Below, piece by piece: positions 8,824 through 16,807 of a stretch of 64,000 bases of DNA. Location: NCBI RefSeq assembly GCF_008087085.1, contig NZ_VIYJ01000001.1, positions 496,001 to 560,000 on the forward strand, in the 5' to 3' direction. How positions within the stretch are numbered: the first letter of the stretch is position 1; every line of letters begins with the position of its first letter. Under the pieces are notes generated by a model. The model was given only the letters and a program-made list of their open reading frames with translations. It made no database searches and had not been told where the DNA came from. The stretch is from Nocardioides rubriscoriae. GTDB taxonomy: Bacteria; Actinomycetota; Actinomycetes; Propionibacteriales; Nocardioidaceae. The position numbers were made by a program, and so were the translations under genes.

Positions 8824-9323
8824 GAGCGGTCCGGGAGGTCGGGGGTGAAGCGCTTGGTGGAGTTGGCGTCGTCGCAGACCGGGTCGTCGGACTGCGCGGC
8901 GATCGTGGGCAGGTCGAGCACCATCTCACCGCGCACCACGGCGTCGTCGGGGACGCCCTCGAAGTCGCGGGCGGTGACGCGCACGTCGGCGGCGGCCACC
9001 CCGGCCGCGGCGAGCTGCGCCTGGATCCTACGGACGGCCTCGGCGGCGTCGACCCGGTCGAGCTGCAGCACCGTGCGGCGGTGCAGGCCGTGAGCGTCGA
9101 CGGTGTCACCGTCGCGGCGCAGCACGTAGGCGAAGTCGGGGACGACGTCGCCCGGCAGCGGGTAGCAGCCGTTGGTCAGGCCGTCGGGGGGCAGCAGCGG
9201 GCGGTACTGCCCACTGACCGGCGCCCGGCCCAGCGCCGGGCTGATCAGCAGCAGCACCAGCGCCACCAGGGCTCCCAGCACCGCCACGCGGTGACGCGTG
9301 CGGGTCGGGAGGAGTCGGCTCAT
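8820..9323 (-). CDS. Membrane-anchored or secreted protein of unknown function
   Basis: About 167 residues from ATG 9323 (an in-frame ATG at 9335 is possible). An N-terminal hydrophobic segment (VAVLGALVALVLLLISPAL) is followed by an extracytoplasmic domain with two Cys (TNGCYPLPGD, DDPVCDDAN) that could form a disulfide. No family is recognised. It is co-transcribed with the GT-C-like gene downstream and divergent from another GT-C-like gene, so a role in cell-surface glycan assembly is a reasonable inference only. Confidence 0.6.
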   Translation of the reverse strand: MSRLLPTRTRHRVAVLGALVALVLLLISPALGRAPVSGQYRPLLPPDGLTNGCYPLPGDVVPDFAYVLRRDGDTVDAHGLHRRTVLQLDRVDAAEAVRRIQAQLAAAGVAAADVRVTARDFEGVPDDAVVRGEMVLDLPTIAAQSDDPVCDDANSTKRFTPDLPDRS

Positions 9324-9363
9324 GGCGCGGCCCATCCTAGGGAGGGCGCCGTCGCGGTCGCTG

Positions 9364-9378
9364 TATAGAGTCCGGCGG
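9364..9378 (+). promoter_or_regulatory. -10 element just ahead of a GTG start (possible leaderless mRNA)
   Basis: TATAGA at 9364-9369 lies 9 nt before GTG 9379, with no Shine-Dalgarno between them. The -35 region is not convincing. Confidence 0.4.
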
Positions 9379-11193
9379 GTGCGTGCGTCGCGGTGGGTCC
9401 CACCGGTGGTCTCGTGGCTGGTCGTGGTGCTCGTCGCGGTCGCGACGACGGCCGGCCTCAGCGCGCGCTACCTCACGCCCGAGGGGGCGCCGTACCCGCT
9501 GCTGAGCCGGGAGGTCGGCGACCACCCGCTGCTCGTCCTGGCGATGCTGTGGTTGTCGCTGGCGGCCTACGCGGCCGTCTTCGTCGCGCTGCGCACGCTC
9601 GTCGACGCGTGGCGCACCCCCGCGCCGTCCCCCCGTCCGACCGTAGGTCGGGCCGCGCGCCTGGTGGCGCTGGTCGACTGGACCTTCGCGCGGTGGTGGC
9701 GCGTCTCGCTGGTGCTCGCCGTGCTGTGGCTGCCGTGGTTCGTCAGCTCCTTCCCCGGCCAGCCGAGCCCCGACCCGTCCAACATGATCACCGAGTTCTT
9801 GTCGCGGCGGTCGGACTTCGCGGGGGCGCCGCTGCTGGGCGACGGCAGCCACACCGCGCCGTACGTCGACTACCCCACGTCGTCCTACCTGCTCACCGAC
9901 GGCGACAGCCTGTGGTCCAACCACCACCCGTTCTTCCTGATGCTGGGCTACGGCTCGGTGAGCGCCGTGAGCGTCGCGCTCTTCGACAGCCTCGTGCCGG
10001 CCCTCGTCGTGCTGTCCGCGGCCTCGGCCGCGTTCACGTTGTTGGCCTTCGGACGGGCCCTGGCGATCCTCGGCACGCTGGTGCCCGGCTGGCGGCCGCG
10101 CGCGCTGGCGCTGCTGGTGCTCGCACTCAGCCCGCTGATCGCGCTGTGGAGCATGGCCGAGCACAAGAACCAGCTGTTCTGCGCGGCGTTCGTCTGGTGG
10201 CTGGCACTGCTCGCCCGGTTGGTCCACTCCGTCGGGCCGGTCGGTCTGCTCGGCCGACGCTGGTACGTCGAGACGTTCGCCGTGTCACTGGTCATGGCGG
10301 CGACCGTGCAGTTCGGCTGGATCCTGCTGGTCGCCCAGACCCTCGCGATGGTCCTGATGAAGCGCGAGCGGGTCGCGGTGCTCGTGGCCGTCGGCGTCCC
10401 GGCGGTGCTGGTCTACGGCAGCATCTCGGCCGCGACGGCCGCCGGTGTGCTGATCCCCTCGGACCCGGTCGAGACCAAGGGCGTGCAGCTGCAGGTGCTG
10501 GCCCTGGAGCTCACCGAGCACCCCGACGCGCTGACGGCCACGCAGCGCGAGGACCTGTCGCGGATCTTCGACCTCGACGCGTTCGTCGCGAGCTTCGACC
10601 CGTCGAGCACCGACCCGCTGAAGTCGACCGGACCGCTCGCGCGCAAGACGGCGAGCTTCCGCTACCAGACGGTGCGGCCCGAGGACTGGGACACCTTCGA
10701 CGCCATCGTGCTCGACGTCGCCTCGCGCTACCCCGCCACCGCGGTCGACGCGCTGTTCCTGAAGTCCTCGCGCTACCTCGACCCGTTCGACGAGGGCACC
10801 GACTGGTACCCGCCGTGGTCGCCGTCGTACGACCGGACGATCGACGGCCACCGGGTCGCGCCGCTCGACCTCAACCTGGCCGCCCGCGGCTGGACGCGCG
10901 ACCGCGCCTTCGACTGCTACGCCGTGTCGGTGTGCCGGCCGGTGATCTCGCACGGCCTGCGGACGATCGTCGTCGTGCTGCTGCTGGCCGCCGCGATCGG
11001 TGTACGGCGCCGGTTCGCCTGGCTGTGGGCACTGCCGTTCGCCCTGCAGCTCGCCATCGCCGGGGTGTCGCCGCTGAGCGCCGGCGGTCGCTACGTGCTG
11101 GCCTTCACCTACGGGTTGGCGGTCGTGCTGCTGCTGCTCGCGGTCGAGGACCGCCCGGCGTCGGTGCCGGACCGCGACCCGGTGAAGACGTAG
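9379..11193 (+). CDS. Large polytopic membrane protein, probable GT-C-type (DUF6020-like)
   Basis: About 604 residues from GTG 9379; the longer upstream frame is Arg-rich and unlikely. There are many hydrophobic helices: VVSWLVVVLVAVATTAGLSA, then WRVSLVLAVLWLPWFVSSFPG, and further ones to the end. The first long outer loop carries PGQPSPDPSNMITEF and WSNHHPFFLML, resembling proteins annotated as DUF6020 or glycosyltransferase-like. A large extracytoplasmic domain (about 360-520) holds two Cys (FDCYAVSVCRPV). Its last 85 bp overlap the 3' end of the convergent gtrA-like gene. The surface-glycan role is inferred from neighbours; the family call is tentative. Confidence 0.65.
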   Translation: MRASRWVPPVVSWLVVVLVAVATTAGLSARYLTPEGAPYPLLSREVGDHPLLVLAMLWLSLAAYAAVFVALRTLVDAWRTPAPSPRPTVGRAARLVALVDWTFARWWRVSLVLAVLWLPWFVSSFPGQPSPDPSNMITEFLSRRSDFAGAPLLGDGSHTAPYVDYPTSSYLLTDGDSLWSNHHPFFLMLGYGSVSAVSVALFDSLVPALVVLSAASAAFTLLAFGRALAILGTLVPGWRPRALALLVLALSPLIALWSMAEHKNQLFCAAFVWWLALLARLVHSVGPVGLLGRRWYVETFAVSLVMAATVQFGWILLVAQTLAMVLMKRERVAVLVAVGVPAVLVYGSISAATAAGVLIPSDPVETKGVQLQVLALELTEHPDALTATQREDLSRIFDLDAFVASFDPSSTDPLKSTGPLARKTASFRYQTVRPEDWDTFDAIVLDVASRYPATAVDALFLKSSRYLDPFDEGTDWYPPWSPSYDRTIDGHRVAPLDLNLAARGWTRDRAFDCYAVSVCRPVISHGLRTIVVVLLLAAAIGVRRRFAWLWALPFALQLAIAGVSPLSAGGRYVLAFTYGLAVVLLLLAVEDRPASVPDRDPVKT

Positions 11194-11576
11194 CGGTAGC
11201 CCAGGAAGTTCGACACCATCCCGACCGCCACGGCAGCGAGCTTGGCGCCCGGCTCGACGAGCCCGTCGGACAGGTCGGGGGTCAGGGCCGCGGCCGCGGC
11301 GATGACGCCGAGGATGACCAACGACTGGAGCACCAGCGCCGAGAAGAGGGTCACCGAGACGAACCCCAGGTAGGACCTCACCCCCGCCGTCTCGGCGCGG
11401 AAGACCCAGGCCCGGTTGACGAAGAAGCTCACCGTCATCACCACGGCGGTCGAGACCACGTTGGCGAGGACCGGGGGCACCCCGGCAGCGACCGCCAGCA
11501 GGGTGAAGAGCAGCAGGTCGAGGGCGGTGTTGGCGACGCCCACGACCAGGTAGCGGTGGGTGCTGCTGCTCAGCAC
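11109..11576 (-). CDS. GtrA family membrane protein
   Basis: The protein has 155 residues with four predicted TM helices: YLVVGVANTALDLLLF, the second with VVMTVSFFVNRAWVF, a third over FVSVTLFSALVLQSLVILGV, and a last with AVGMVSNFLGYRYVF. FxxNRxWVF and NFLxxRYxVF are hallmarks of the GtrA family, which helps flip or present polyprenyl-phosphate sugars for glycosyltransferases. GTG 11576 lies one base after the stop of the GT2 gene, implying coupling. The C-terminal Ser/Thr-rich tail overlaps the convergent gene. Confidence 0.85.
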   Translation of the reverse strand: MLSSSTHRYLVVGVANTALDLLLFTLLAVAAGVPPVLANVVSTAVVMTVSFFVNRAWVFRAETAGVRSYLGFVSVTLFSALVLQSLVILGVIAAAAALTPDLSDGLVEPGAKLAAVAVGMVSNFLGYRYVFTGSRSGTDAGRSSTASSSSTTANP

Positions 11577-11577
11577 G

Positions 11578-12555
11578 TCAGCCGCGGGTGTGGACCGAGG
11601 ACCGCACCGACGCACGGTCGGCCGACATCGCCGGCAGCTGGAGGTAGAACAGCCGCCGCGTCTCGCGGGTGCCGCGCAGCACGGCGTTCATGAGCATGCC
11701 GATGCCGACGAGCAGCACGGCCAGCACCATCAGCGACGACGCCAGGATCGCGGTCGGGAACCGCTCGACGAGCCCGGTGTCGACGTAGTCGAGGACGACG
11801 GGGATGCCCAGCAGCAAGCCGACCAGCGCGCTGAACAGGCCGGCGTACCCGCAGACGAGCAGCGGCCGCTCGTGCAGCAGCAGGTGGCCGAGCAGGCCGA
11901 GGATCTTGAAGCCGTCGCGGAAGGTGCGCAGCTTGGACTCCGAGCCCTCGGGACGGTCCTTGAACCCGACCGGCACCTCGGTCTGCGGGACCCGCAGGTT
12001 GGCGGCGTGGATCGTCAGCTCGGTCTCGATCTCAAACTCCTGGGAGTTGGCCGGGAAGGACTTGACGTAGCGCCGCGAGAACGCGCGGTAGCCCGACAAC
12101 ATGTCGCTGACCTGCTCGCCGAACATCATGGTGGTGACCCGGTTGAACGCCGCGTTGCCCATCGCGTGGCCGGGGCGATAGCTGCCGTCGTCGGTGTTGG
12201 TGTCGACGCGGACGCCGACGACGTGGTCGAGCGGGCCGGACACGAGGGCCTCGATCAGGCGGGGCGCGGCCGCGGCGTCGTAGGTGTCGTCGCCGTCGAT
12301 CATCAGGTAGACGTCGGCCTCGATGTCGGCGAAGGCCCGGCGCACGACGTTGCCCTTGCCCTTGCGGCTCTCGAAGCGCACGATCGCCCCGGCCTCGGCC
12401 GCGACGCGGCTGGTCTGGTCGGAGGAATTGTTGTCGTAGACGTAGATCTCGGCGCGGGGCACGGCGGCGCGCAGGTCGGCCACGACCGTGCCGATCGTGA
12501 GCTCCTCGTTGTAGCAGGGCACGATGACCGCGACCCGGAACTCCTCGAGTGTCAT
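11578..12555 (-). CDS. Family 2 glycosyltransferase, dolichol-phosphate-mannose-synthase-like
   Basis: The protein has 325 residues. The GT2 Rossmann-like domain shows VIVPCYNEELTIGTVV, VYDNNSSDQT and the metal-binding MIDGDDTYD, with SDMLSGYRAFSR and the typical DPM-like EFEIETELTIHA. Two C-terminal TM helices follow (PLLVCGYAGLFSALVGLLLG; ILASSLMVLAVLLVGIGMLM). It likely charges a polyprenyl phosphate with a hexose at the cytoplasmic face, with GtrA immediately downstream as partner. AAGGA sits 5 nt before ATG 12555, which decides this start over the longer frame. Confidence 0.88.
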   Translation of the reverse strand: MTLEEFRVAVIVPCYNEELTIGTVVADLRAAVPRAEIYVYDNNSSDQTSRVAAEAGAIVRFESRKGKGNVVRRAFADIEADVYLMIDGDDTYDAAAAPRLIEALVSGPLDHVVGVRVDTNTDDGSYRPGHAMGNAAFNRVTTMMFGEQVSDMLSGYRAFSRRYVKSFPANSQEFEIETELTIHAANLRVPQTEVPVGFKDRPEGSESKLRTFRDGFKILGLLGHLLLHERPLLVCGYAGLFSALVGLLLGIPVVLDYVDTGLVERFPTAILASSLMVLAVLLVGIGMLMNAVLRGTRETRRLFYLQLPAMSADRASVRSSVHTRG

Positions 12556-12648
12556 GACGTCCTTGCGGTTGCGGTGGCGTGGGCAGCACCCCACTCTACG
12601 GGGCGTGAGGCCCGCGTCCCTCGTCAGCGCGCGTCGCGTCTGGGGCCG

Positions 12649-12828
12649 TCAGCGGCGGACCTCCGGGACCCGCACCTGCCCCGGTCGCACCGGCGAGCCG
12701 TCGGTGGTCGTGCCGGGCGCGTTGCCCAGCACCACGGCCACGGTCTGGACCTGGCCGCCTCCGCCGGACGACCAGTTGCCGAGGAAGACCGTGACGCGCG
12801 CCGCCCGCCTCGAGCGACACCCGGCCCG
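12649..12828 (-). pseudogene. Remnant of a gene's 3' end, no start codon
   Basis: The 313-bp gap between two GT2 genes contains an open stretch of 60 codons on the minus strand that ends in TGA at 12649. It has no ATG or GTG; an in-frame stop lies just upstream at 12829. Its codons are almost all G/C-ending and the translation looks protein-like, for example VTVFLGNWSSGGGG followed by QVQTVAVVLGNAPGTTTDG. It reads like the C terminus of a secreted or glycan-related protein whose front was lost. No family is recognised. It could also be chance in GC-rich DNA. Confidence 0.35.
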
Positions 12829-12868
12829 TCACGCCGCCCTCCCCGTCTCGTCTCCCCGAAGGACCTCC

Positions 12869-13909
12869 GTGCCCGCGCCCCTGGCCGACCAGCTGACCGT
12901 GATCATCCCGGCCTACAACGAGGCGGCCTCGGTCGCCGACACGGTCCGCAGCGTCCTGGAGCAGACGACGCCGCCGGCCCGCGTGATCGTCGTCGACGAC
13001 CGGTCCACCGACGCGACCGGCACCCTGGCGCGCGCCGCGGGCGCCGAGGTCATCTGCCCGCCCACCAACACCGGGTCGAAGGCGGGCGCCCAGAACCTCG
13101 CGCTCGACGTGGTCGACACGCCGTACTGCATGGCGATCGACGGCGACACCACGCTCGCCCCGGACGCGATCGAGCGGCTGATGGTGCCGCTGGCCGACGA
13201 CCCGGAGGTGGCGGCGGCCTGCGGCTTCGTCGTCCCGCGGCACGTCAGCACCGTCTGGGAGCGCGGCCGCTACGTCGAGTACCTGCTGTCGTTCACCTTC
13301 TACAAGCCGACCCAGGACTACTACGGCAACCCGCTGATCTCCTCAGGGTGCTTCTCGGCCTACCGCACCGACCGGCTGCGCGAGGCCGGCGGATGGTCGG
13401 AGCGCACCCGCGCCGAGGACATGGACCTGACCTGGAGCTTCTACCGGGCCGGACATGGCGTCCGGTTCGTCCCCGACGCGGTCTGCTACCCGATCGAGCC
13501 CCCGGACCTGGACTTCATGACCAAGCAGCTCAAGCGCTGGTCGCACGGGTTCGTCCAGAACGTCGGCCTGCACTGGAAGGGAATCCTGCGACTGCCGTTC
13601 CTGAGCACCGTCGTGGGTGTCGCCCTCTTCGACGCGGTCGTCGCGTCGCTGATCTATCTGCTGGTCCTGCCCGTGCTCGCGGTCGCGCTCGGAGCGCCGC
13701 TGCTGCTGCTCGTCTACGTCATCGACGTACCGGCGGTGCTGGTGCCGGTGCTCGTCGCCGCGCGACGCCGCCGCGAGGTCGGCAGAGCACTGCTCTCGCT
13801 GCCGTGCTTCTTCGTGCTGCGGACCGTCAACGGCTTCTTCATGCTCGAGGCGCTGATCACCGAGGTCGTGCTGCGCCGACCGCTGCTCGTCTACGAGAAG
13901 GGACACTGA
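12869..13909 (+). CDS. Membrane family 2 glycosyltransferase (poly-GlcNAc/hyaluronan synthase type)
   Basis: The protein has 346 residues. GTG 12869 is chosen because GAAGGA lies 5 nt upstream; the longer frame is Arg/Pro-rich noise. The catalytic domain has VIIPAYNEAASV, VVDDRSTDAT, the DGDT metal site, an EDMDLTW motif and the processive-synthase QLKRWSHG (Q/RxxRW-like). C-terminal TM helices (FDAVVASLIYLLVLPVLAVAL and the next two) form the membrane part. It resembles PgaC/IcaA-like beta-glycan synthases, acting at the inner membrane to polymerise or transfer an exposed sugar. A small membrane protein follows one base after the stop. Confidence 0.87.
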   Translation: MPAPLADQLTVIIPAYNEAASVADTVRSVLEQTTPPARVIVVDDRSTDATGTLARAAGAEVICPPTNTGSKAGAQNLALDVVDTPYCMAIDGDTTLAPDAIERLMVPLADDPEVAAACGFVVPRHVSTVWERGRYVEYLLSFTFYKPTQDYYGNPLISSGCFSAYRTDRLREAGGWSERTRAEDMDLTWSFYRAGHGVRFVPDAVCYPIEPPDLDFMTKQLKRWSHGFVQNVGLHWKGILRLPFLSTVVGVALFDAVVASLIYLLVLPVLAVALGAPLLLLVYVIDVPAVLVPVLVAARRRREVGRALLSLPCFFVLRTVNGFFMLEALITEVVLRRPLLVYEKGH

Positions 13910-13910
13910 C

Positions 13911-14276
13911 ATGAACAACGCCGGACTCCCCGGAACCGGGATCGGCGGGCTGTTCTACCTCCTGCTGGCGCTGTGCATGCCGGTCGTCGAGGTCGTCCGC
14001 ACCGTGCGCGGTGACACCGAGCCCGGCCGGTGGCGACAGGTGCTCACCCAGTTCGCCCTCGCCTGCGCCATCCTGGTGTCCCTCGTCGGCACCGCGGCCG
14101 TCTACCTGCGCCTGGTGGACGCGCCCAGCCCGTTCGGGCTCACCGGCACGGCCCTGGTCCTGGCGCCGGTCGTGCTCGCCGCGCTGCTGCTCTGCCTGGT
14201 CGTCGTGGTGCTGCGGGTGTGGGCCCGGCTGCTCGGGCCCGAGCCGGAGCTGCGCACGCCGGTGCGCGTCGGCTAG
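13911..14276 (+). CDS. Small polytopic membrane protein
   Basis: The protein has 121 residues and three hydrophobic helices (IGGLFYLLLALCMPVVEVV, FALACAILVSLVGTAAVYL, ALVLAPVVLAALLLCLVVVVL), and its C terminus is charged. The start lies one base after the upstream glycosyltransferase stop, so it is coupled. It is probably an accessory subunit of that synthase, analogous in position to small PgaD-like partners, though I see no sequence motif proving that. Confidence 0.7.
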   Translation: MNNAGLPGTGIGGLFYLLLALCMPVVEVVRTVRGDTEPGRWRQVLTQFALACAILVSLVGTAAVYLRLVDAPSPFGLTGTALVLAPVVLAALLLCLVVVVLRVWARLLGPEPELRTPVRVG

Positions 14277-14535
14277 GGAAGCCGCTCGGCAGCCGTGGTG
14301 ACCAACGCGGCGACGTCCTCGGTCGCGGCGACGGCTCGCACACCGCGTCCCATCACGATGTCGACCTACTCCCCCGCCGGGATCCTTCCTTGGCAGGCGC
14401 GCATGCCGTCACGCAGCGCGTCGAAGGTCGTCTCGACCTCGACCCGGTCCTCGGCCAGGAGGAACTCCTGGACGAAGACCTCCCAGCGCAGCAAGTCCGC
14501 GGCGGAGCGGGACCCGTCGCTCGCCCGTGGGCATG
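14273..14535 (-). pseudogene. Decayed gene with an internal stop
   Basis: One minus-strand frame gives SAADLLRWEVFVQEFLLAED, then VETTFDALRDGMRACQG, a TAG stop (14366-14368), and continues VDIVMGRGVRAVAATED...ALVTTAAERLP before a second TAG (14273-14275). Codon use is gene-like on both sides of the internal stop. The upstream frame runs into a TGA near 14545 and the front of the gene is missing. The pattern resembles the C-terminal half of an extracytoplasmic sensor-domain lipoprotein, but the family is not certain. It lies between a membrane protein gene and the broken DUF222-HNH gene, so this patch is eroding. Confidence 0.5.
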
Positions 14536-14936
14536 ACCGTCGTCAGCACGGACGCGCTCAGGGTGGTGGTCGCTCGACGACGGTGGTGCTGGCCTTGTCG
14601 CGCAGGTAGTGGTGGCCGGTGGGGTCGGTCCACAGGAAGACGCGGGGTTCAAGCCTGCGGTAGGTCCAGGTGGTGTGGGTCTTGAGTCGGTGGTGATGTC
14701 GGCACAGGGGGGCGAGGTTGCAGCTGCTGGTGGTGCCGCCGCCGGGGTGGGGGCACCAGGGGTCGAGGTGGTCGAGGTCGCAGCGGCGCGCGGGGGTGGT
14801 GCACCAGGGGAACACGCAGGTGGGGTTGATCAGCCGGACCTGCTCGCGCAGAAGGTCGGGGATGGCGTAGGACTCGGTGTGCAGCTCGGCGCTGAGGTCG
14901 AGCACGGGCAAGACGGCGACGTGGGTGTCGGTTCGT

Positions 14937-14964
14937 GACAGCCATTGGTGGACAGCCATTGGTG
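14937..14964. repeat. 14-bp perfect tandem duplication
   Basis: GACAGCCATTGGTG is present as two adjacent identical copies (14937-14950, 14951-14964). Because 14 is not a multiple of three, it shifts the DUF222-HNH reading frame. Confidence 0.95.
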
Positions 14965-15151
14965 GACCTGTTGGACCAGCAGTGGGTGGGGGCGGGTGCC
15001 GGGGGTGTCGTTGAGCGCGACGGGGTCCAGGCCGAGCAGGGCGAGGTCGGTGAGGTGGAGGTAGACCACGGCCTGCTTGCCCGGGGCCCGTGACGGAGCC
15101 CGGCCCGGAGCTGCTGACGGTGGCGCTGCCGGCGCCGGCGACGGGACGGGC

Positions 15152-15261
15152 GCGGGTGCGGGTGCGGGTGCGGGTGCGGGTGCGGGGGACTCCGCGGGCG
15201 CGGGGGCCTGTGCCGCCGCGGGCGCCTCGGCGGGCGTCTCGGCGGGCGTCTCGGCGGGCGC
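15152..15261. repeat. Short tandem repeats encoding an Ala/Pro linker
   Basis: Five perfect copies of GCGGGT (15152-15181) and nearly three of CTCGGCGGGCGT (15226-15261) encode alternating Ala-Pro and Pro-Ala-Glu-Thr runs on the minus strand, the flexible linker between DUF222 and HNH domains. All units are multiples of three and preserve the frame. Confidence 0.85.
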
Positions 15262-16134
15262 GGGTGCTGGTGCGGGGTGTTGGTTGAGCAGGGCGAGGGC
15301 TCGGGCGGGGTCGGCCAGGATGCCGAGGGCGTGGGCGCGGCGGGCGTCGAGAGGGTCGACCTCGTCGCCGGGCGCGTCGGGGTCGTCGTTGGTCTTCAGG
15401 GCCGCGGCGATGCGGGCGACGGTGGCGGCCAGGGCGTGGAGGTCCTGCCAGTCGCCGCGGGCGTGGAGCTCGGCGCTGCCGTCGGGTTGGGGGTCGAGGT
15501 GGAAGGAGGCGTGGTGGCCGCGTTCGGCGACGGCCTGCTCGAGCTCGACGATCTCGGCGTGCAGACGCAGCATCGCCTCGGCGATCGCCCGGTCCAGGGT
15601 GGTCAGGCCCACGGTCGCCGCGACCGGGGCGAGGTGGTCGTCGAGGTAGGCCACCACGTCGGCCGGGGACCCGAGCACGGCCTGCGCGATGCGCCGGGCC
15701 CGCCAGGCAGGGACCTGCCCGGTGCACACCAGGGCCCAGATCCTCGGCAGCCGGTGACACAGCACCAGGGCGTCACGGATCAGGGCCTTGCCGGCCGCGG
15801 TCGACATCCGGTTGGCCGCGGCGAACGCAGCCGGGGCGTCCCACGCGACCGGGGGGATCCCGCACCACGCCAGACGCTCCTCGGCCACCTCGCCGGTCTC
15901 GAGGTCGGCGAACCCCAGGGCCAGGGCGGTGCCGTCGAGCTGCTCCATCGGCTGCGCCGATGCCGCGGTGATCCGCCAACCATCGCCACCGTCGAGCACC
16001 GGGTGGGCCTGCGCCCACCCCACCGCGACCTCGAGGACCCGCGCCTCGGCCGCATCGGCTGCGACCCGTGCCGCACGGACCTGCTCCAGCAGCAGCGCCG
16101 GGGTCACGGCGGCGTCAGCGAGAGCAGTGGACAT

Positions 16135-16169
16135 GCATCAAGTATAATCGAGCATCTGTTCGAATGCAA
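16135..16169 (-). promoter_or_regulatory. Strong promoter with leaderless start for the DUF222-HNH gene
   Basis: Reading leftwards, TTGCAT (16169-16164), a 17-bp spacer and TATACT (16146-16141) lie so that the expected +1 is the A of ATG 16134, six bases after the -10. On the plus strand the same AT-rich island contains TATAAT (16143-16148), which could serve the DUF1905 gene. Confidence 0.65.
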
Positions 16170-16209
16170 GGAGACTCCGCGTTTGGGGAACCGCGGGACA
16201 CTGCTCGCC

Positions 16210-16674
16210 ATGGGGGACCCGACAGTCGAGTTCGACGCTGCCCTGGAGCCGATGGCCTGGGGACGCAACGTCTACACGATCATCCGCGTCCCAGCTGAGC
16301 TCGCCGACGCGGCGCGGGACGCGTCGACGCGACGGGTGGCCGGGACCCTCGAGGACCTGGCGGTCAACGTGGGGCTCAACCGGGCGGACGTCATCGAGGA
16401 CACCTTCGTCTACGCCGGCGCCGGGTTGCAGCGGCGGCTCGGCTTGGGCGCCGGCGCCGTCGTCCGGTGCGCCCTCGCCCCCGTCGACCCGGATCTCATC
16501 CCGGTGCCCGACGACGTCGCCGAGGCCCTCGAGCGGAACGGTCGCAGGGACGCGTTCGAGCGCAGGTCCGCCCCCGACCGACGACGCCTACTGGTGCCGG
16601 TCGACAACGCCGTACGCCCCGCCACCCGCGCGCAGCGCATCGCCGCCCTGGTCGAGGCTCTCCCGGCCGACTGA
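16210..16674 (+). CDS. DUF1905 / YdeI-like OmpD-associated protein
   Basis: About 154 residues from ATG 16210. The N-terminal half is a DUF1905 beta-barrel (NVYTIIRVPAELADAA, RVAGTLEDLAVNVGLNRADV, FVYAGAGLQRRLGLGAG). The second half is the helical segment VPDDVAEALERNGRRDAFERRSAPDRRR with an end (AQRIAALVEAL) typical of YdeI-type proteins. The biochemical function of the family is unknown. An in-frame TTG at 16183, preceded by AAGGAG at 16168, gives a 9-residue longer alternative with a better Shine-Dalgarno. The protein looks intact although genes around it are decayed. Confidence 0.75.
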   Translation: MGDPTVEFDAALEPMAWGRNVYTIIRVPAELADAARDASTRRVAGTLEDLAVNVGLNRADVIEDTFVYAGAGLQRRLGLGAGAVVRCALAPVDPDLIPVPDDVAEALERNGRRDAFERRSAPDRRRLLVPVDNAVRPATRAQRIAALVEALPAD

Positions 16675-16698
16675 CCCTGGTGCCCGCCCGGCGTCGGC

Positions 16699-16778
16699 TC
16701 AGCGGCCGCGGCGCCAGACCACGAGCACCCGGTCGGCCGTCCGCGGGTCGCGCAGGGCCGGCAGCCGCGACTGCGGCG
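16699..16778 (-). repeat. Partial duplicate of the hspR 3' end
   Basis: On the minus strand this 80-bp piece encodes SRLPALRDPRTAD, then VLVVWRRGR and a stop. It closely matches the hspR C terminus at 17456-17535 (SRLPALRDPRTAS, then LVVWRRGH). Most bases are identical by eye. It has no start and is not a gene. The two copies are direct repeats about 757 bp apart that bracket the lipoprotein gene 16808-17410. Confidence 0.8.
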
Positions 16779-16807
16779 CATCAGCGGCGCATGCGGTCGT
16801 GGCCGAC

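Larger units (their letters stand above)
14558..16134 (-). pseudogene. DUF222/HNH endonuclease gene, frameshifted by a 14-bp duplication
   Basis: The 5' part (to about 14965) encodes the DUF222 helical domain: RVAADAAEARVLEVAVGWA, NRMSTAAGKALIRDA, RIWALVCTGQVPAWRARRIA. An Ala/Pro linker follows, then LHLTDLALLGLDPVALND. The frame is lost at 14937-14964, where GACAGCCATTGGTG occurs twice in tandem. Removing one copy rejoins HQWLS to RTDTHVAVLPVLDL and the HNH nuclease (CVFPWCTTPARRCDLDHLDPW, CRHHHRLKTHTTWTY). As read, a 434-residue protein without HNH ends at 14830. Intact relatives are common in actinobacterial genomes. The change may be recent, reversible, or a sequencing error. Confidence 0.8.

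Noticed and set aside
11560..13914. Long plus-strand frame of 784 codons across the GT2 genes
   Set aside because: Shadow of two real glycosyltransferase genes; composition is His/Asp/Arg-rich without motifs.
14830..16134. A complete 434-residue DUF222-only protein
   Set aside because: Its last about 45 residues are Pro/Ser/Thr/Cys-rich frame-shift noise after the 14-bp duplication; the family continues into HNH in the next frame.
16155..16170. tRNA-like GTTCGAATGC near an AT-rich island
   Set aside because: No cloverleaf arms or acceptor stem can be drawn around it; the island is a promoter.
15277..16209. Long N-terminal extension of the DUF1905 gene
   Set aside because: It is antisense to the DUF222 gene; the real start is at or just before 16210.
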